Of a DNA stretch of 64,000 nt, positions 27,403 to 36,032 are shown one piece after another. The notes under the pieces were generated by a model. The model did not search any database and was not told where the DNA came from. It saw nothing but the letters and a program-made list of their open reading frames with translations. This stretch comes from Parabacteroides sp. AM08-6 (GTDB lineage Bacteria > Bacteroidota > Bacteroidia > Bacteroidales > Tannerellaceae). Position numbers and translations under genes: made by a program. The DNA is taken from the NCBI RefSeq assembly GCF_003473295.1, contig NZ_QRMP01000001.1, positions 372,001 through 436,000 on the forward strand, given 5' to 3'. How positions within the stretch are numbered: the stretch's first letter is position 1; every line of letters starts with the position of its first letter.

Positions 27403-28601
27403 TTCAGTAATGTTGCCAACTTATTTACAATATCGATAGCTACTCCTTGTTTACTCTTCAAAGGAAAAACGCGGACTTCTCCTTCTTTGTCTATAATGGA
27501 AATCTTATTGGTGTCGCAACGAAATCCGGCTCCGGCGTCACGCAAAGAGTTAAGAACGATGAAATCGAGATTTTTTCGCTTTAACTTACTTTCTGCGTGT
27601 GCAGCTTCGTCGTTTGTTTCAAGGGCAAAACCGACCAATACCTGTCCATCCCGTTTAATGGCCCCCAAAGAGGCTGCGATGTCTTTATTTGAAACAAGCT
27701 TCAAGGTCATTTCGCCTTTAGTTTCACGTTTGATTTTCTCCGAAGCCTGAACTTCCGGACGATAATCGGCCACCGCCGCACATAAAATCGCAGCATCCGA
27801 AACCGGAAAAGCTTTCATTGCAGCCTGATACATTTCCTCTGCCGACTCCACATCTATTCGCTTAATATTCGGATGATTCGTCTTTAATGACACAGGGCCG
27901 GCAATTAATGTAACTTCCGCACCTTGTCCGGCACATGCTTCAGCTAATGCAAATCCCATCTTTCCGGAGGAATAGTTTCCTATAAAACGTACAGGATCTA
28001 TCTTTTCATATGTCGGACCGGCAGTTATTACAATCTTTTTTTTTTGAAGCTGTGTTTGCGAGGTAAAAAAATCACTCAAAACCTCAATAATTTTGTCCGG
28101 CTCTTCCATGCGTCCTTTGCCAACCAGATGACTGGCCAACTCTCCTTCACCTGGTTCTATAATATGGTTGCCGAATGAACGAAGACGTTCCAGATTTTGC
28201 TGAGTCGTCGGATGAGCAAACATGTCCAAATCCATTGCCGGAGCAACAAATACAGGAGCCTTGCAAGAAAGATAAGTCGTTACCAACATATTATCGGCTA
28301 TACCATTTGCCATTTTCCCGATAGTAGAAGCTGTAGCTGGCGCTACCAACATGGCATCCGCCCAAAGTCCCAAATCAACATGACTATGCCAAGAGCCGTC
28401 TCGATTGGAAAAAAACTCACTGATAACCGGATTACTACTCAACGTAGACAAGGTTAGCGGAGTAATAAACTCTTTTCCGGCAGGTGTAATAACGACCTGT
28501 ACCTCCGCTCCTTTCTTCACCAACCCCCGAATAATATAAGCAGCTTTATAAGCAGCTATACTCCCCGTTATTCCTAAGATGATATGTTTACCTTCGAGCA
28601 T
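27399..28601 (-). CDS. coaBC: Bifunctional CoaBC (phosphopantothenoylcysteine synthetase/decarboxylase)
   Basis: CoaBC joins cysteine to 4'-phosphopantothenate and then decarboxylates the product to 4'-phosphopantetheine in coenzyme A synthesis. The 400 residues contain the N-terminal FMN flavoprotein domain (GITGSIAAYKA, then WHSHVDLGLWADAMLVAPATA with the catalytic His, and the PAMDLDM loop). The C-terminal CTP-dependent ligase domain has TAGPTYEKIDPVRFIGNYSS and AAVADYRP. It overlaps the PorD-like gene by four bases. Confidence 0.96.
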   Translation of the reverse strand: MLEGKHIILGITGSIAAYKAAYIIRGLVKKGAEVQVVITPAGKEFITPLTLSTLSSNPVISEFFSNRDGSWHSHVDLGLWADAMLVAPATASTIGKMANGIADNMLVTTYLSCKAPVFVAPAMDLDMFAHPTTQQNLERLRSFGNHIIEPGEGELASHLVGKGRMEEPDKIIEVLSDFFTSQTQLQKKKIVITAGPTYEKIDPVRFIGNYSSGKMGFALAEACAGQGAEVTLIAGPVSLKTNHPNIKRIDVESAEEMYQAAMKAFPVSDAAILCAAVADYRPEVQASEKIKRETKGEMTLKLVSNKDIAASLGAIKRDGQVLVGFALETNDEAAHAESKLKRKNLDFIVLNSLRDAGAGFRCDTNKISIIDKEGEVRVFPLKSKQGVAIDIVNKLATLLK

Positions 28602-28618
28602 ATATTTCTAATCATTTT

Positions 28619-28679
28619 GCCCTGTTTTTCAGTCATCCATGTTAAATATTTGAGAACATCGATGTTAAAAAAACAGGGC
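28619..28679. repeat. Inverted repeat between the ADH gene and coaBC
   Basis: GCCCTGTTTTT (28619-28629) is perfectly complementary to 28669-28679, with a 39-nt loop that itself holds the palindrome AACATCGATGTT. On the minus strand the repeat lies just past the ADH stop and may end or slow transcription before coaBC. Confidence 0.55.
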
Positions 28680-28698
28680 TATATTTATTCTAAAAACA

Positions 28699-29850
28699 TT
28701 ACAAACGGAGCATCATGATTTCGCGCGTCACGCGACTGTCTATGTTATGGTGTTCACCCAGTTTCCAACTTTGCTTATCGACCGGAGCGGCCAATGCATC
28801 CAAATCTTTCTCTGTAATACCACATTCCCCAAGCCGGGTTTTCAATCCCATCCGACGGAAGAAATCTTCACAAGCTATAATCGTCTGACGGGCACGCTCT
28901 TCTTCCGTACCTTCGGTGATGCCAAAAACAACTTCACCCATACGTGCCAGCTTGGCTTGTTTTTCTTTAAACATATATGTCATCACACCCGGTAAAAGTA
29001 TAGCCAAAGTCTGAGCATGATCCAAACCGAATAAAGCTGTCAGCGAATATCCCATCCGATGTGACGACCAATCCTGCGGGACTCCTTGTCCTATCCAGAC
29101 GTTCAAAGCATTGGTAGCTGCCCACATCAAATTGGCACGAATATCATAATCATAGGGATTATCCAGAACTTTCAAACCTTCTTCATGAATCACTTTCAAC
29201 AACCCCTCGGAGAATGCATCTTGTACTTTAGCATTTACCGGATAAGTCAAATATTGTTCGATAACATGAATAAAAGAGTCCACCACTCCATTCGCAACCT
29301 GCCGGGCCGGCAACGAATAAGTTACTTCCGGATCGAGAATTGCAAACTTCGGAAATATCAAAGGATTGGCAAAGTTCAGCTTTTCACGCGTGGAAACACG
29401 TGAAATAACAGAGCGTTCATTCATTTCCGAACCTGTAGCAGCCAAAGTCAAAACAACACCTAAAGGCAACGCTTTCCGAATGATGCCGCCTTTCGACAAA
29501 ATATCCCAAGGCTCACCTTCAAAATCGACAGCCACAGATATAAATTTTGTAGCATCAATTACAGAACCTCCTCCGACAGCCAAAAGGAAATCTATATTCT
29601 TCTCCTTCACGACCTCCACTGCTTTCATGCATGTTTCATAATGAGGATTAGCCTCTATACCAGAAAATTCAGTCACATCGAAGTCTTTCAATGCCGCCAT
29701 TACCTGATTGTAAATGCCGTTTTTCTTTATACTACCGCCACCATAAACCATTAACACCTTACTTCCATTCGGAATCAAAGCCGACAAACGGGCAATAGAA
29801 CCTTTACCGAAAACAACCTTTACCGGGTTGCTAAACTCAAAATTATTCAT
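28699..29850 (-). CDS. Iron-containing alcohol dehydrogenase (YqhD/BdhA type)
   Basis: This cytosolic NADPH-dependent enzyme reduces aldehydes or ketones to alcohols. The 383 residues have the N-terminal nucleotide-binding part (GGGSIKKNGIYNQV, then AVGGGSVIDATKFI) and the C-terminal metal site with conserved His residues (VDSFIHVIEQY, WSSHRMGYSLTALFGLDHAQTLAI). The GGGSxKxxG pattern fits the YqhD/butanol dehydrogenase branch. It starts 5 nt below the exonuclease stop, so it is inserted inside the otherwise informational dnaN-exonuclease-coaBC-recN run. Confidence 0.92.
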   Translation of the reverse strand: MNNFEFSNPVKVVFGKGSIARLSALIPNGSKVLMVYGGGSIKKNGIYNQVMAALKDFDVTEFSGIEANPHYETCMKAVEVVKEKNIDFLLAVGGGSVIDATKFISVAVDFEGEPWDILSKGGIIRKALPLGVVLTLAATGSEMNERSVISRVSTREKLNFANPLIFPKFAILDPEVTYSLPARQVANGVVDSFIHVIEQYLTYPVNAKVQDAFSEGLLKVIHEEGLKVLDNPYDYDIRANLMWAATNALNVWIGQGVPQDWSSHRMGYSLTALFGLDHAQTLAILLPGVMTYMFKEKQAKLARMGEVVFGITEGTEEERARQTIIACEDFFRRMGLKTRLGECGITEKDLDALAAPVDKQSWKLGEHHNIDSRVTREIMMLRL

Positions 29851-29855
29851 CTTGC

Positions 29856-30626
29856 TTATTTTGAATTAAAACCTCTCAATTTGATTTCGGTCAACATTTT
29901 CTTTGTGTTCAACGGGAAATCTCCATTCATAATCCATGAATAGTAACCGGGATCATTTTTCAACACTTCCGAAACCAATTGACCTTTATATTTACCAAAA
30001 TTAATCACCTCTTCCCCTTTATCATTATAAATCATACGACCGGCAAAATCCACATTATTACTGAAGCTGGAGTATTGGGATAGGAAATTAATATCATTTT
30101 TCAGTTCCGGATATCTATCTAATTGTGCCTTCAACACCTCATAAGTAGCCATTGTATCGGCTTCTGCCGTATGCGCATTTTCCAGACTTTTATCGCAATA
30201 AAATTTATATGCGGCCGAAAGCGTACGTTGTTCCATCTTATGGAAAATAGTCTGAACATCTACAAATTTGCGTTTATTCAAATCTATATCCACGCCTGCG
30301 CGGAGAAATTCCTCTGCCAACAAAGGAATGTCAAAGCGGTTCGAATTATATCCGGCTAAATCGCATCCTTCAATTTGGGCAGCAAGCGATTTGGCTATTT
30401 CTTTAAAAGTAGGACAATCTTTTACGTCCTCGTCCGTAATACCGTGAATGGCCGTTGCTTCCGCCGGAATTGGCATTTCCGGATTGATACGTCTTGTTTT
30501 GGACTCCTCTTTTCCATTAGGATGAACCTTCACAAAGGAAATTTCAACAATACGATCTTTCACTATATTAATACCAGTAGTCTCCAGGTCAAAAAAGACT
30601 AACGGGTTCTTCAGGTCTAACTGCAT
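29856..30626 (-). CDS. DnaQ-like 3'-5' exonuclease
   Basis: The 256-residue DEDDh exonuclease shows ExoI (FFDLETTGI with catalytic Asp and Glu, residues 12-20), ExoII (GYNSNRFDIPLL) and ExoIII (HTAEADTMATYEVLKA with the His and Asp). A C-terminal FGKYKGQLVSEVLKNDPGYYSWI domain is a short module often fused to such exonucleases. It may be the proofreading epsilon-type subunit or a repair exonuclease. It begins 11 nt after the stop of dnaN, supporting a replication role. Confidence 0.92.
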   Translation of the reverse strand: MQLDLKNPLVFFDLETTGINIVKDRIVEISFVKVHPNGKEESKTRRINPEMPIPAEATAIHGITDEDVKDCPTFKEIAKSLAAQIEGCDLAGYNSNRFDIPLLAEEFLRAGVDIDLNKRKFVDVQTIFHKMEQRTLSAAYKFYCDKSLENAHTAEADTMATYEVLKAQLDRYPELKNDINFLSQYSSFSNNVDFAGRMIYNDKGEEVINFGKYKGQLVSEVLKNDPGYYSWIMNGDFPLNTKKMLTEIKLRGFNSK

Positions 30627-30637
30627 TTTTTTATATA

Positions 30638-31762
30638 TTAATCATTCAACATCATCGGCATCAGCAACATCAGCAAGTCCTCATTCTCCTCATTTTCAGA
30701 AGGTATAATAAGACCGGCACGGGAGGGGTCCGCCAATTCCAATATGACCTCTTCCGAATTTATATTACTCAATATTTCAATCAGGTAAGTCGCTTTAAAA
30801 CCAATGCTAAGCTCGCTTCCATCAAAATTACACATAATCTTTTCTTCTGCAGATGTAGAAAAGTCTATATCCTGGGCAGAAACAAGCATTTCACTGTCTT
30901 TCAACTGCAATTTAACCAGACTACTTGCCGGATTGGAAAATACGGAAACACGTTTAAGGGCATTCAGAAACGATACACGATCAATTGTCACTTTATAAGG
31001 ATTTTCCTGAGGAATGACACTGTTGTAATTCGGATAACGTCCTTCAATCAGACGGCAAATCATCTCAAAATTAGAGCAATTTAGATAAGCATTGTTTTCG
31101 TCAAATCTAACACTGACATTCTCCGTTTCTTTTGCCAGCAAGCCTTTCAATAAATTAGCCGGCTTTTTAGGTAAGATAAAAGAAGCTCTTTCCGGTGATT
31201 TTACTGCAAGATTACGTAGTCGAACCAATTTATGCCCGTCGGAAGCGACAAACGTCAAATCGTCAGTATGGATATCAAAATAAACACCATTCATCACCGG
31301 GCGTAACTCATCGTCGGCTGTAGCAAACAACGAACGGCTAATTCCATTCAATAACATTTGTGCATCCATTACAATCGATATCGCATTATCGTTCAATGGC
31401 TTCTGCTGCGGATAAGTATCTCCTTTCTGTCCAATAAAATTATATTTACCATTTTGGAAATGAATAAAAATTTCCAGGTTTTCATCATTGATATCGAAAG
31501 TCAACGGCTGTTCGGGTAATTCTTTCAACGGATCGAGCAGAATTTTTGCAGAAACAGCGAACAAACCTGTACCTTGCGCATTCATCACTTCAACGGAAGT
31601 AACCAAACGCGTCTCAGCATCCGAAGCTGTTATGGTTAGTTTGTTTCCTTCCAGATTGAACAGGAAACTGTCCAAAATAGGTAATGAGTTCTTAGAAGCG
31701 ATAACTTTGCTAATAGACTGCAAACGCGACAACAGCGCAGTACTGGATACATCAAATCTCAT
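30638..31762 (-). CDS. dnaN: DNA polymerase III sliding clamp (beta subunit)
   Basis: DnaN forms the ring-shaped dimer that tethers polymerase III. The 374-residue length and three repeated clamp domains fit. Diagnostic stretches are SNSLPILDSFLF (seen as SKNSLPILDSFLF) in domain 1, SDGHKLV and RNLAV in domain 2, and the C-terminal LMPMMLND, corresponding to the usual MPMR-type end. A -7 box at 31856-31863 lies about 94 nt upstream. It heads the run dnaN, exonuclease, ADH, coaBC, porD, recN. The gene is far from any dnaA in this window. Confidence 0.96.
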   Translation of the reverse strand: MRFDVSSTALLSRLQSISKVIASKNSLPILDSFLFNLEGNKLTITASDAETRLVTSVEVMNAQGTGLFAVSAKILLDPLKELPEQPLTFDINDENLEIFIHFQNGKYNFIGQKGDTYPQQKPLNDNAISIVMDAQMLLNGISRSLFATADDELRPVMNGVYFDIHTDDLTFVASDGHKLVRLRNLAVKSPERASFILPKKPANLLKGLLAKETENVSVRFDENNAYLNCSNFEMICRLIEGRYPNYNSVIPQENPYKVTIDRVSFLNALKRVSVFSNPASSLVKLQLKDSEMLVSAQDIDFSTSAEEKIMCNFDGSELSIGFKATYLIEILSNINSEEVILELADPSRAGLIIPSENEENEDLLMLLMPMMLND

Positions 31763-31855
31763 GGTTCTTAATTATTTATATTGTTTTCTATTTATTATTC
31801 ACGGATTTAAACAGCATTTTTCCGACAAACGTTTTCAGCCGGTTCAACGCCCGAA

Positions 31856-31863
31856 CAAAATTA
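31856..31863 (-). promoter_or_regulatory. -7 box of dnaN
   Basis: The minus strand reads TAATTTTG, 94 nt before the dnaN ATG. Confidence 0.45.
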
Positions 31864-31898
31864 AGAAATTATTTTATTCAGCCACGCAAAATCCTACA

Positions 31899-31938
31899 CA
31901 AAAAAAGAGGTCCTCCTCCAACTTGAGAAGAACCTCTT
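31899..31938 (-). terminator. Terminator of the rpmB-rpmG-DUF4295 operon
   Basis: On the minus strand AAGAGGTTCTTCTC (31938-31925) pairs completely, using two G-U pairs, with GAGGAGGACCTCTT (31918-31905). A run of U from 31904 follows. On the plus strand the same positions give C-A mismatches, so the structure is optimised for the minus transcript. It lies 24 nt after the DUF4295 stop. Confidence 0.88.
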
Positions 31939-31962
31939 ATCTATTTTATTATATACACTATC

Positions 31963-32115
31963 TTATTTAGCGAAATAATCTTTTACAGCTTCATTCGGAA
32001 TCATTTCTTCCTGGAAGATGTAAGCACCAGTCTTCGGGGACTTAACCATCTTGATTACTTTAGAATAGGTACGACCGTCACCTTTCTTAAATGTTGCAAC
32101 CGCTTTCTTTGCCAT
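31963..32115 (-). CDS. DUF4295 small basic protein
   Basis: The 50-residue protein begins MAKKAVATFKKGDGRTYSK and ends NEAVKDYFAK. It is the DUF4295 family that follows rpmB and rpmG in Bacteroidota. It is small, basic and encoded with ribosomal proteins, so it is probably ribosome-associated, but its function is not established. The start is preceded by AGGAGA at a suitable distance on the minus strand. It is the last gene before the operon terminator. Confidence 0.92.
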   Translation of the reverse strand: MAKKAVATFKKGDGRTYSKVIKMVKSPKTGAYIFQEEMIPNEAVKDYFAK

Positions 32116-32129
32116 TGTTTAATCTCCTA

Positions 32130-32318
32130 TTACTTAATTTCTTTGTGTAAAGTCATCTTCTTCAGGATAGGATTATATTTCATTAATTCCAATCTCTGAG
32201 TTGTATTCTTTCTGTTCTTTGTAGTGATATATCTTGAAGTACCCGGCATACCACTTTCTTTATGCTCGGTACATTCCAGAATAACCTGAACTCTGTTACC
32301 TTTTGCTTTCTTTGCCAT
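32130..32318 (-). CDS. rpmG: 50S ribosomal protein L33
   Basis: The 62-residue protein shows the L33 pattern: an N-terminal [19 protein letters not shown], the [11 protein letters not shown] core and [18 protein letters not shown]. The zinc-binding Cys pairs of the zinc form are absent; only one Cys is present, so this is the zinc-free type. It lies between rpmB (19 nt) and the DUF4295 gene (14 nt). Confidence 0.97.
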   Translation of the reverse strand: MAKKAKGNRVQVILECTEHKESGMPGTSRYITTKNRKNTTQRLELMKYNPILKKMTLHKEIK

Positions 32319-32337
32319 TTCTTATTTCCTCCTCAAA

Positions 32338-32577
32338 TTAAGCGTTTAAATAACCTTTTTCAGCGGCTTTTTTAATTGCTGCATCCAAGCCTAACTTATT
32401 GATAGTACGTAAGCCTGCTGCTGAAATATTCAGGCTAACCCAACAATCCTGCTCTACCCAGTAGAACTTCTTAGTAAACAGGTTAACATTAAACTTACGC
32501 TTCGTTCTTCTTTTAGAGTGAGAAACGTTGTTGCCAACCATTGCTTTCTTTCCGGTAATTTGACAAATCTTAGACAT
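32338..32577 (-). CDS. rpmB: 50S ribosomal protein L28
   Basis: The 79-residue protein starts [20 protein letters not shown] and continues [13 protein letters not shown], as in all L28. Length and basic character fit. It is first in the rpmB-rpmG-DUF4295 operon. The promoter box at 32702-32709 gives a leader of about 120 nt, long enough for autoregulation, though no structure stands out. Confidence 0.97.
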   Translation of the reverse strand: MSKICQITGKKAMVGNNVSHSKRRTKRKFNVNLFTKKFYWVEQDCWVSLNISAAGLRTINKLGLDAAIKKAAEKGYLNA

Positions 32578-32701
32578 TGCTATCTTTCTTTTTTTGTTAA
32601 TTTAGAAAATTAGTCAACTCCTGCTATGTGTCTTCCTTTTTCTGAACTAGCATCAAGAACAAAAACGAAGATTCTAATAGAGTTTCTCTCTTTACGAGGC
32701 G

Positions 32702-32709
32702 CAAAGGTA
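32702..32709 (-). promoter_or_regulatory. -7 box of the rpmB operon
   Basis: The minus strand reads TACCTTTG, about 125 nt before the rpmB ATG. Confidence 0.55.
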
Positions 32710-32787
32710 TAAATTATTTTCAATTAAACCACAAAAACTCTGAAATAAATGTAGAAATTAAATTTTAAATTTCCGCAAAACACGATT

Positions 32788-34053
32788 TCATCGCATTTTG
32801 CCTTTAATATTCTTATTCAGAAAACAGATAAATCCGGCAGCCGCATAAACAGTTATCAAAAACATATAAGGGTAATGATAACGGGATGTAATCACAAAGA
32901 GAAGAGTAACAGCCGTACCAAAAAGAGGAATCAACAAAAACACATGTTCACGACGAATGAGTGTCCGGCGATTCGTCCACAGATAATAAACGAAGAGTAA
33001 CAATAAGCCATAATAAACAAGACTTTTCAAAAAAAGTACAGCTCCTACTTCTACAAGAGCCATTTTATCATTTCTTGCCTTTTCAAGGACTACCCGAAAT
33101 CCCATATCTGGTTTAACACGTTCCGTCCAAGTATCTTCACAATATAAAGCGGCTAATTTAACAGGAATTTGAGACAGATATTTTCCCGGATTTTCCCTTA
33201 TCCACCGGATAGCTCCTTCTTTCAGATAACAATCGCACTCCATATAATCAAATGCAACGGGACGTTTCAGATAAATATAAGTAGTGCTATCACCAAAACC
33301 GCTGAAATTGACTAAACCGTTGGCCCCGTCAAACGAACTCATTGCCAGATTATATCCGCCGGAAACAGCTTGGTAAACAAAATATCCGGTTCTTGCCTTT
33401 GCAGATTGTCCAATCAGGAAAACAGTCAGCAGAAGTGGCAACACCAATGCCGCATAATATTTCCAGACTCTTTTATTAATTAAAAAATACAGCAATAGGA
33501 CAAATAAGAAAACGAAAGCCAACGGTCTGAACCAATTAGCCACGGCAATTAATATTCCGGCTACCAGAACCGGAAGGATTTTCTTCTCCATGCAAAGCAA
33601 TAAGGCTGTTAACAAAAGAAAAGTAAACGGCAAATCTGTCAGCATGGCGATAGGAAGATACAAATTGGAGAAGGTCAGCATATACAAGATGGCCGCCAGA
33701 TATGCGGTATTTTTATCAAACAACCTGTGGGCCAGCACAAAAACCTCAACCAACATTAGTATATTCAGTATAAAATTCAGTAAACGAACTACATAAAAAG
33801 TACCGAATAAGTGATGAAACAAAACCAGCAGATTAACATATCCCGGGCCAAAAATAAAAGTATCGTGTGCATTCTGAACATCCGGATACCATGTTCCCCT
33901 ATCGACACATTCCTGCGCAAGCTCCTGATAAGCAAGGGCATCATCATGATTCGGCATATCCCAATAAAGAAGCAACAAAACCAACTGGATGCCAACCCAC
34001 AAACAGAACACAACTCCTGCAATCACAGGCAACTTCGACAGAAATTTATTCAT
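32788..34053 (-). CDS. GT39-like integral membrane glycosyltransferase
   Basis: The 421-residue protein has about ten membrane segments and an early luminal loop with acidic residues (MPNHDDALAYQELAQ, residues 33-47). This is the layout of GT-C glycosyltransferases of the GT39/ArnT type, which use polyprenyl-phosphate sugars on the periplasmic side. A soluble-looking segment at about 230-300 (NFSGFGDSTTYIYLKRP, then RWIRENPGKYLSQIPVKL) is typical. The acceptor and sugar are unknown. It is transcribed alone from a box at 34088-34095. Confidence 0.75.
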   Translation of the reverse strand: MNKFLSKLPVIAGVVFCLWVGIQLVLLLLYWDMPNHDDALAYQELAQECVDRGTWYPDVQNAHDTFIFGPGYVNLLVLFHHLFGTFYVVRLLNFILNILMLVEVFVLAHRLFDKNTAYLAAILYMLTFSNLYLPIAMLTDLPFTFLLLTALLLCMEKKILPVLVAGILIAVANWFRPLAFVFLFVLLLYFLINKRVWKYYAALVLPLLLTVFLIGQSAKARTGYFVYQAVSGGYNLAMSSFDGANGLVNFSGFGDSTTYIYLKRPVAFDYMECDCYLKEGAIRWIRENPGKYLSQIPVKLAALYCEDTWTERVKPDMGFRVVLEKARNDKMALVEVGAVLFLKSLVYYGLLLLFVYYLWTNRRTLIRREHVFLLIPLFGTAVTLLFVITSRYHYPYMFLITVYAAAGFICFLNKNIKGKMR

Positions 34054-34087
34054 AAAAGAACGCTGATTGATATTTATTTGAGTTCTG

Positions 34088-34095
34088 CAAAAATA
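34088..34095 (-). promoter_or_regulatory. -7 box of the GT39-like gene
   Basis: The minus strand reads TATTTTTG, 35 nt before the ATG at 34053. Confidence 0.5.
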
Positions 34096-34180
34096 TAATT
34101 AAAAACCTTATAAACAAAAGGACATGCAAGATGGTTTTATAAATAAGATAATTAAAAACAATAAAATAAAACTTCACAAC

Positions 34181-34783
34181 ATGACACGAAATTTTAAAGA
34201 AGCATTGAAGCACCGCAGGACTTATTACCATATCAGTAATAGCTCCCCGATATCCGATAACGAGATTAAAGAAATTATCGACTTCGCTGTAGAAAACGTA
34301 CCTTCCGCATTCAACTCTCAGTCAACCAGGGTCGTACTTTTACTGGGACAGAACCATAAAAGACTCTGGGATATAACCAAAGAAACATTGAAAAGAATCG
34401 TTTCAGCCGAAGTATTCAAAGGCACAGAAGCGAAAATAGACAAGAGCCTTGCCGCCGGTTACGGTACCATTCTGTTTTTCGAAGATAATGCTGTTGTTGA
34501 ACAATTGCAGAACTCTTTCCCAACCTATTATGACAAGTTTCCTATCTGGGCACAACAAACTTCAGCCATGCATCAGTTGGCTATTTGGACTATGCTGGAA
34601 GATGCGGGATTGGGAGCCTCTTTGCAACATTACAACCCATTAATCGATGAAACAGTTTGTGTAGAATGGCACATCGATCCGAAATGGGAACTAGTAGCGC
34701 AAATGCCTTTCGGAGCGCCGACCGAACAACCGGGCCCAAAAGAAATCAAGCCTTTAAACGAAAGAGTGCTTGTGTTTAAATAA
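34181..34783 (+). CDS. Nitroreductase-family protein
   Basis: The 200-residue FMN enzyme family member has an N-terminal HRRTYYHIS FMN-phosphate contact, SAFNSQSTRVVLL, and the C-terminal VAQMPFGAP stretch. It belongs to the fatty-acid-repression (Frm2/Hbn1-like, YfhC) branch, whose members reduce quinones or nitro compounds with NAD(P)H. The start at 34181 gives the standard family N terminus and avoids an unlikely Lys/Asn-rich extension. The gene is monocistronic; its stop codon is embedded in a perfect hairpin. Confidence 0.88.
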   Translation: MTRNFKEALKHRRTYYHISNSSPISDNEIKEIIDFAVENVPSAFNSQSTRVVLLLGQNHKRLWDITKETLKRIVSAEVFKGTEAKIDKSLAAGYGTILFFEDNAVVEQLQNSFPTYYDKFPIWAQQTSAMHQLAIWTMLEDAGLGASLQHYNPLIDETVCVEWHIDPKWELVAQMPFGAPTEQPGPKEIKPLNERVLVFK

Positions 34784-34794
34784 AACACAAGCAC
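34766..34794 (+). terminator. Hairpin over the stop codon of the nitroreductase gene
   Basis: A perfect 12-bp stem (GTGCTTGTGTTT at 34766-34777 with 34783-34794) has a 5-nt loop AAATA containing the start of the TAA stop (34781-34783). It separates the gene from the convergent tRNA cluster. Confidence 0.65.
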
Positions 34795-34807
34795 CCCTTG
34801 TTATATG

Positions 34808-34891
34808 TGCGTAGGATGAGACTCGAACTCACACGCCGGAACCGGCACTACCCCCTCAAAGTAGCGTGTATACCAATTTCACCACCTACGC
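34808..34891 (-). tRNA. tRNA-Leu (GAG)
   Basis: This class II tRNA of 84 nt has acceptor stem GCGTAGG pairing with CCTACGC and discriminator A. The anticodon loop TTGAGGG has GAG at positions 34-36. A long variable arm and the T loop TTCGAGT are present. CCA is not encoded. Confidence 0.95.
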
Positions 34892-34897
34892 AAAAAG

Positions 34898-34979
34898 TGC
34901 CCAGAACAGGACTCGAACCTGCATGCCTCTCGACACACGCACCTGAACCGTGCGCGTCTACCAATTCCGCCACCTGGGC
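34898..34979 (-). tRNA. tRNA-Leu (CAG)
   Basis: This class II tRNA of 82 nt has acceptor GCCCAGG with TCTGGGC (one G-U) and discriminator A. The anticodon loop TTCAGGT has CAG at 34-36, and the T loop is TTCGAGT. The anticodon stem CACGG/GCGTG leaves G31 opposite G39, a mismatch at the closing pair. CCA is not encoded. It lies 6 nt upstream of the GAG tRNA. Confidence 0.94.
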
Positions 34980-35023
34980 AATTTTCATTACATTAAAAAA
35001 GCGGCCTCATACCGCATTTCTGT

Positions 35024-35099
35024 TGGAGCGGAAGACGGGACTCGAACCCGCGACCCTAACCTTGGCAAGGTTATGCTCTACCAACTGAGCTACTTCCGC
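35024..35099 (-). tRNA. tRNA-Gly (GCC)
   Basis: This is a standard 73-nt tRNA plus an encoded CCA (76 nt). The acceptor GCGGAAG pairs with CTTCCGC, the discriminator is T, the anticodon stem is TAACC/GGTTA, and the loop TTGCCAA has GCC. It is first in the three-tRNA cluster. Confidence 0.96.
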
Positions 35100-35193
35100 G
35101 ATAACGGGTGCAAAGATAGAGCTATTTTTCAATTCTCCAAAACCTGAATGCACTTTTTTTGCCCTATTTTTTACCCTTACTCCCGTATAAAAT

Positions 35194-36021
35194 TCAAATC
35201 ACAGCTATCAATTCCTTGAATAAAGTACTCATTACCACAGCAGCTTTATTCGCAGCAACGATAACATCAGCCCCATCGTTTACAAAATCATCCGCAAAAT
35301 GATAACCTTCGTTCGTTATGACAGACATGCCAAACACCCGCAAACCGGCATGACGAGCAACTATAACCTCCGGAACCGTACTCATCCCTATCGCATCCCC
35401 TCCTACTTTTCCGTAAAAAGCATATTCGGAAGGTGTTTCGAAAGAAGGTCCGGTCAGTCCGACATATACCCCTTTTTTCAACGGGATATTCAGAGAACCG
35501 GCAATCTCTTCAACAGTACGGATAAACGAACGGTCGTAAGCGCGAGTCATATCCGGAAAACGAGTCCCGAACATTTCATTATTCGGCCCAATCAACGGAT
35601 TTGGCATCATGTTAATATGGTCGCGGATAATCATCAAATCACCAACCTTAAATGTATTATTAATGCCTCCGGCCGCGTTTGAGACCAATAAATTCCGGAT
35701 ACCCAGTAATTTCATCACACGAACCGGAAATGTTACCTGCTGCATCGTATATCCTTCATAATAGTGGAAACGTCCTTGCATGGCCAATACTTGTTTATTG
35801 CCCAAACGTCCACAAATAAAATTCCCCTTATGCCCGGCAGCCGTCGAATGTACAAAATGCGGAATTTCCCGATAAGGAATCACCACCGCATCTTCAATCT
35901 GATCAGCCAACGCCCCTAAACCACTACCTAAAATAATAGCGGTTTCCGGATTACCCTTGATACGGCTTGTCAAATAAGCGGCAGCTTCCCGGTATTGTTT
36001 GTTTATTTCATCCATATTCAT
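35194..36021 (-). CDS. punA: Purine-nucleoside phosphorylase (trimeric, PunA type)
   Basis: This enzyme splits inosine and guanosine with phosphate into base and ribose-1-phosphate. The 275 residues show the phosphate-binding [11 protein letters not shown] near residue 30 and [11 protein letters not shown]. The [10 protein letters not shown] motif contains the active-site His, and the [10 protein letters not shown] and ITNEGYHF signatures of the trimeric class follow; Asn in ITNEG indicates 6-oxopurine specificity. It lies 11 nt after the amidohydrolase, completing a deaminase-phosphorylase purine salvage pair. Confidence 0.95.
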   Translation of the reverse strand: MNMDEINKQYREAAAYLTSRIKGNPETAIILGSGLGALADQIEDAVVIPYREIPHFVHSTAAGHKGNFICGRLGNKQVLAMQGRFHYYEGYTMQQVTFPVRVMKLLGIRNLLVSNAAGGINNTFKVGDLMIIRDHINMMPNPLIGPNNEMFGTRFPDMTRAYDRSFIRTVEEIAGSLNIPLKKGVYVGLTGPSFETPSEYAFYGKVGGDAIGMSTVPEVIVARHAGLRVFGMSVITNEGYHFADDFVNDGADVIVAANKAAVVMSTLFKELIAVI

Positions 36022-36032
36022 CTTCTTACTAA

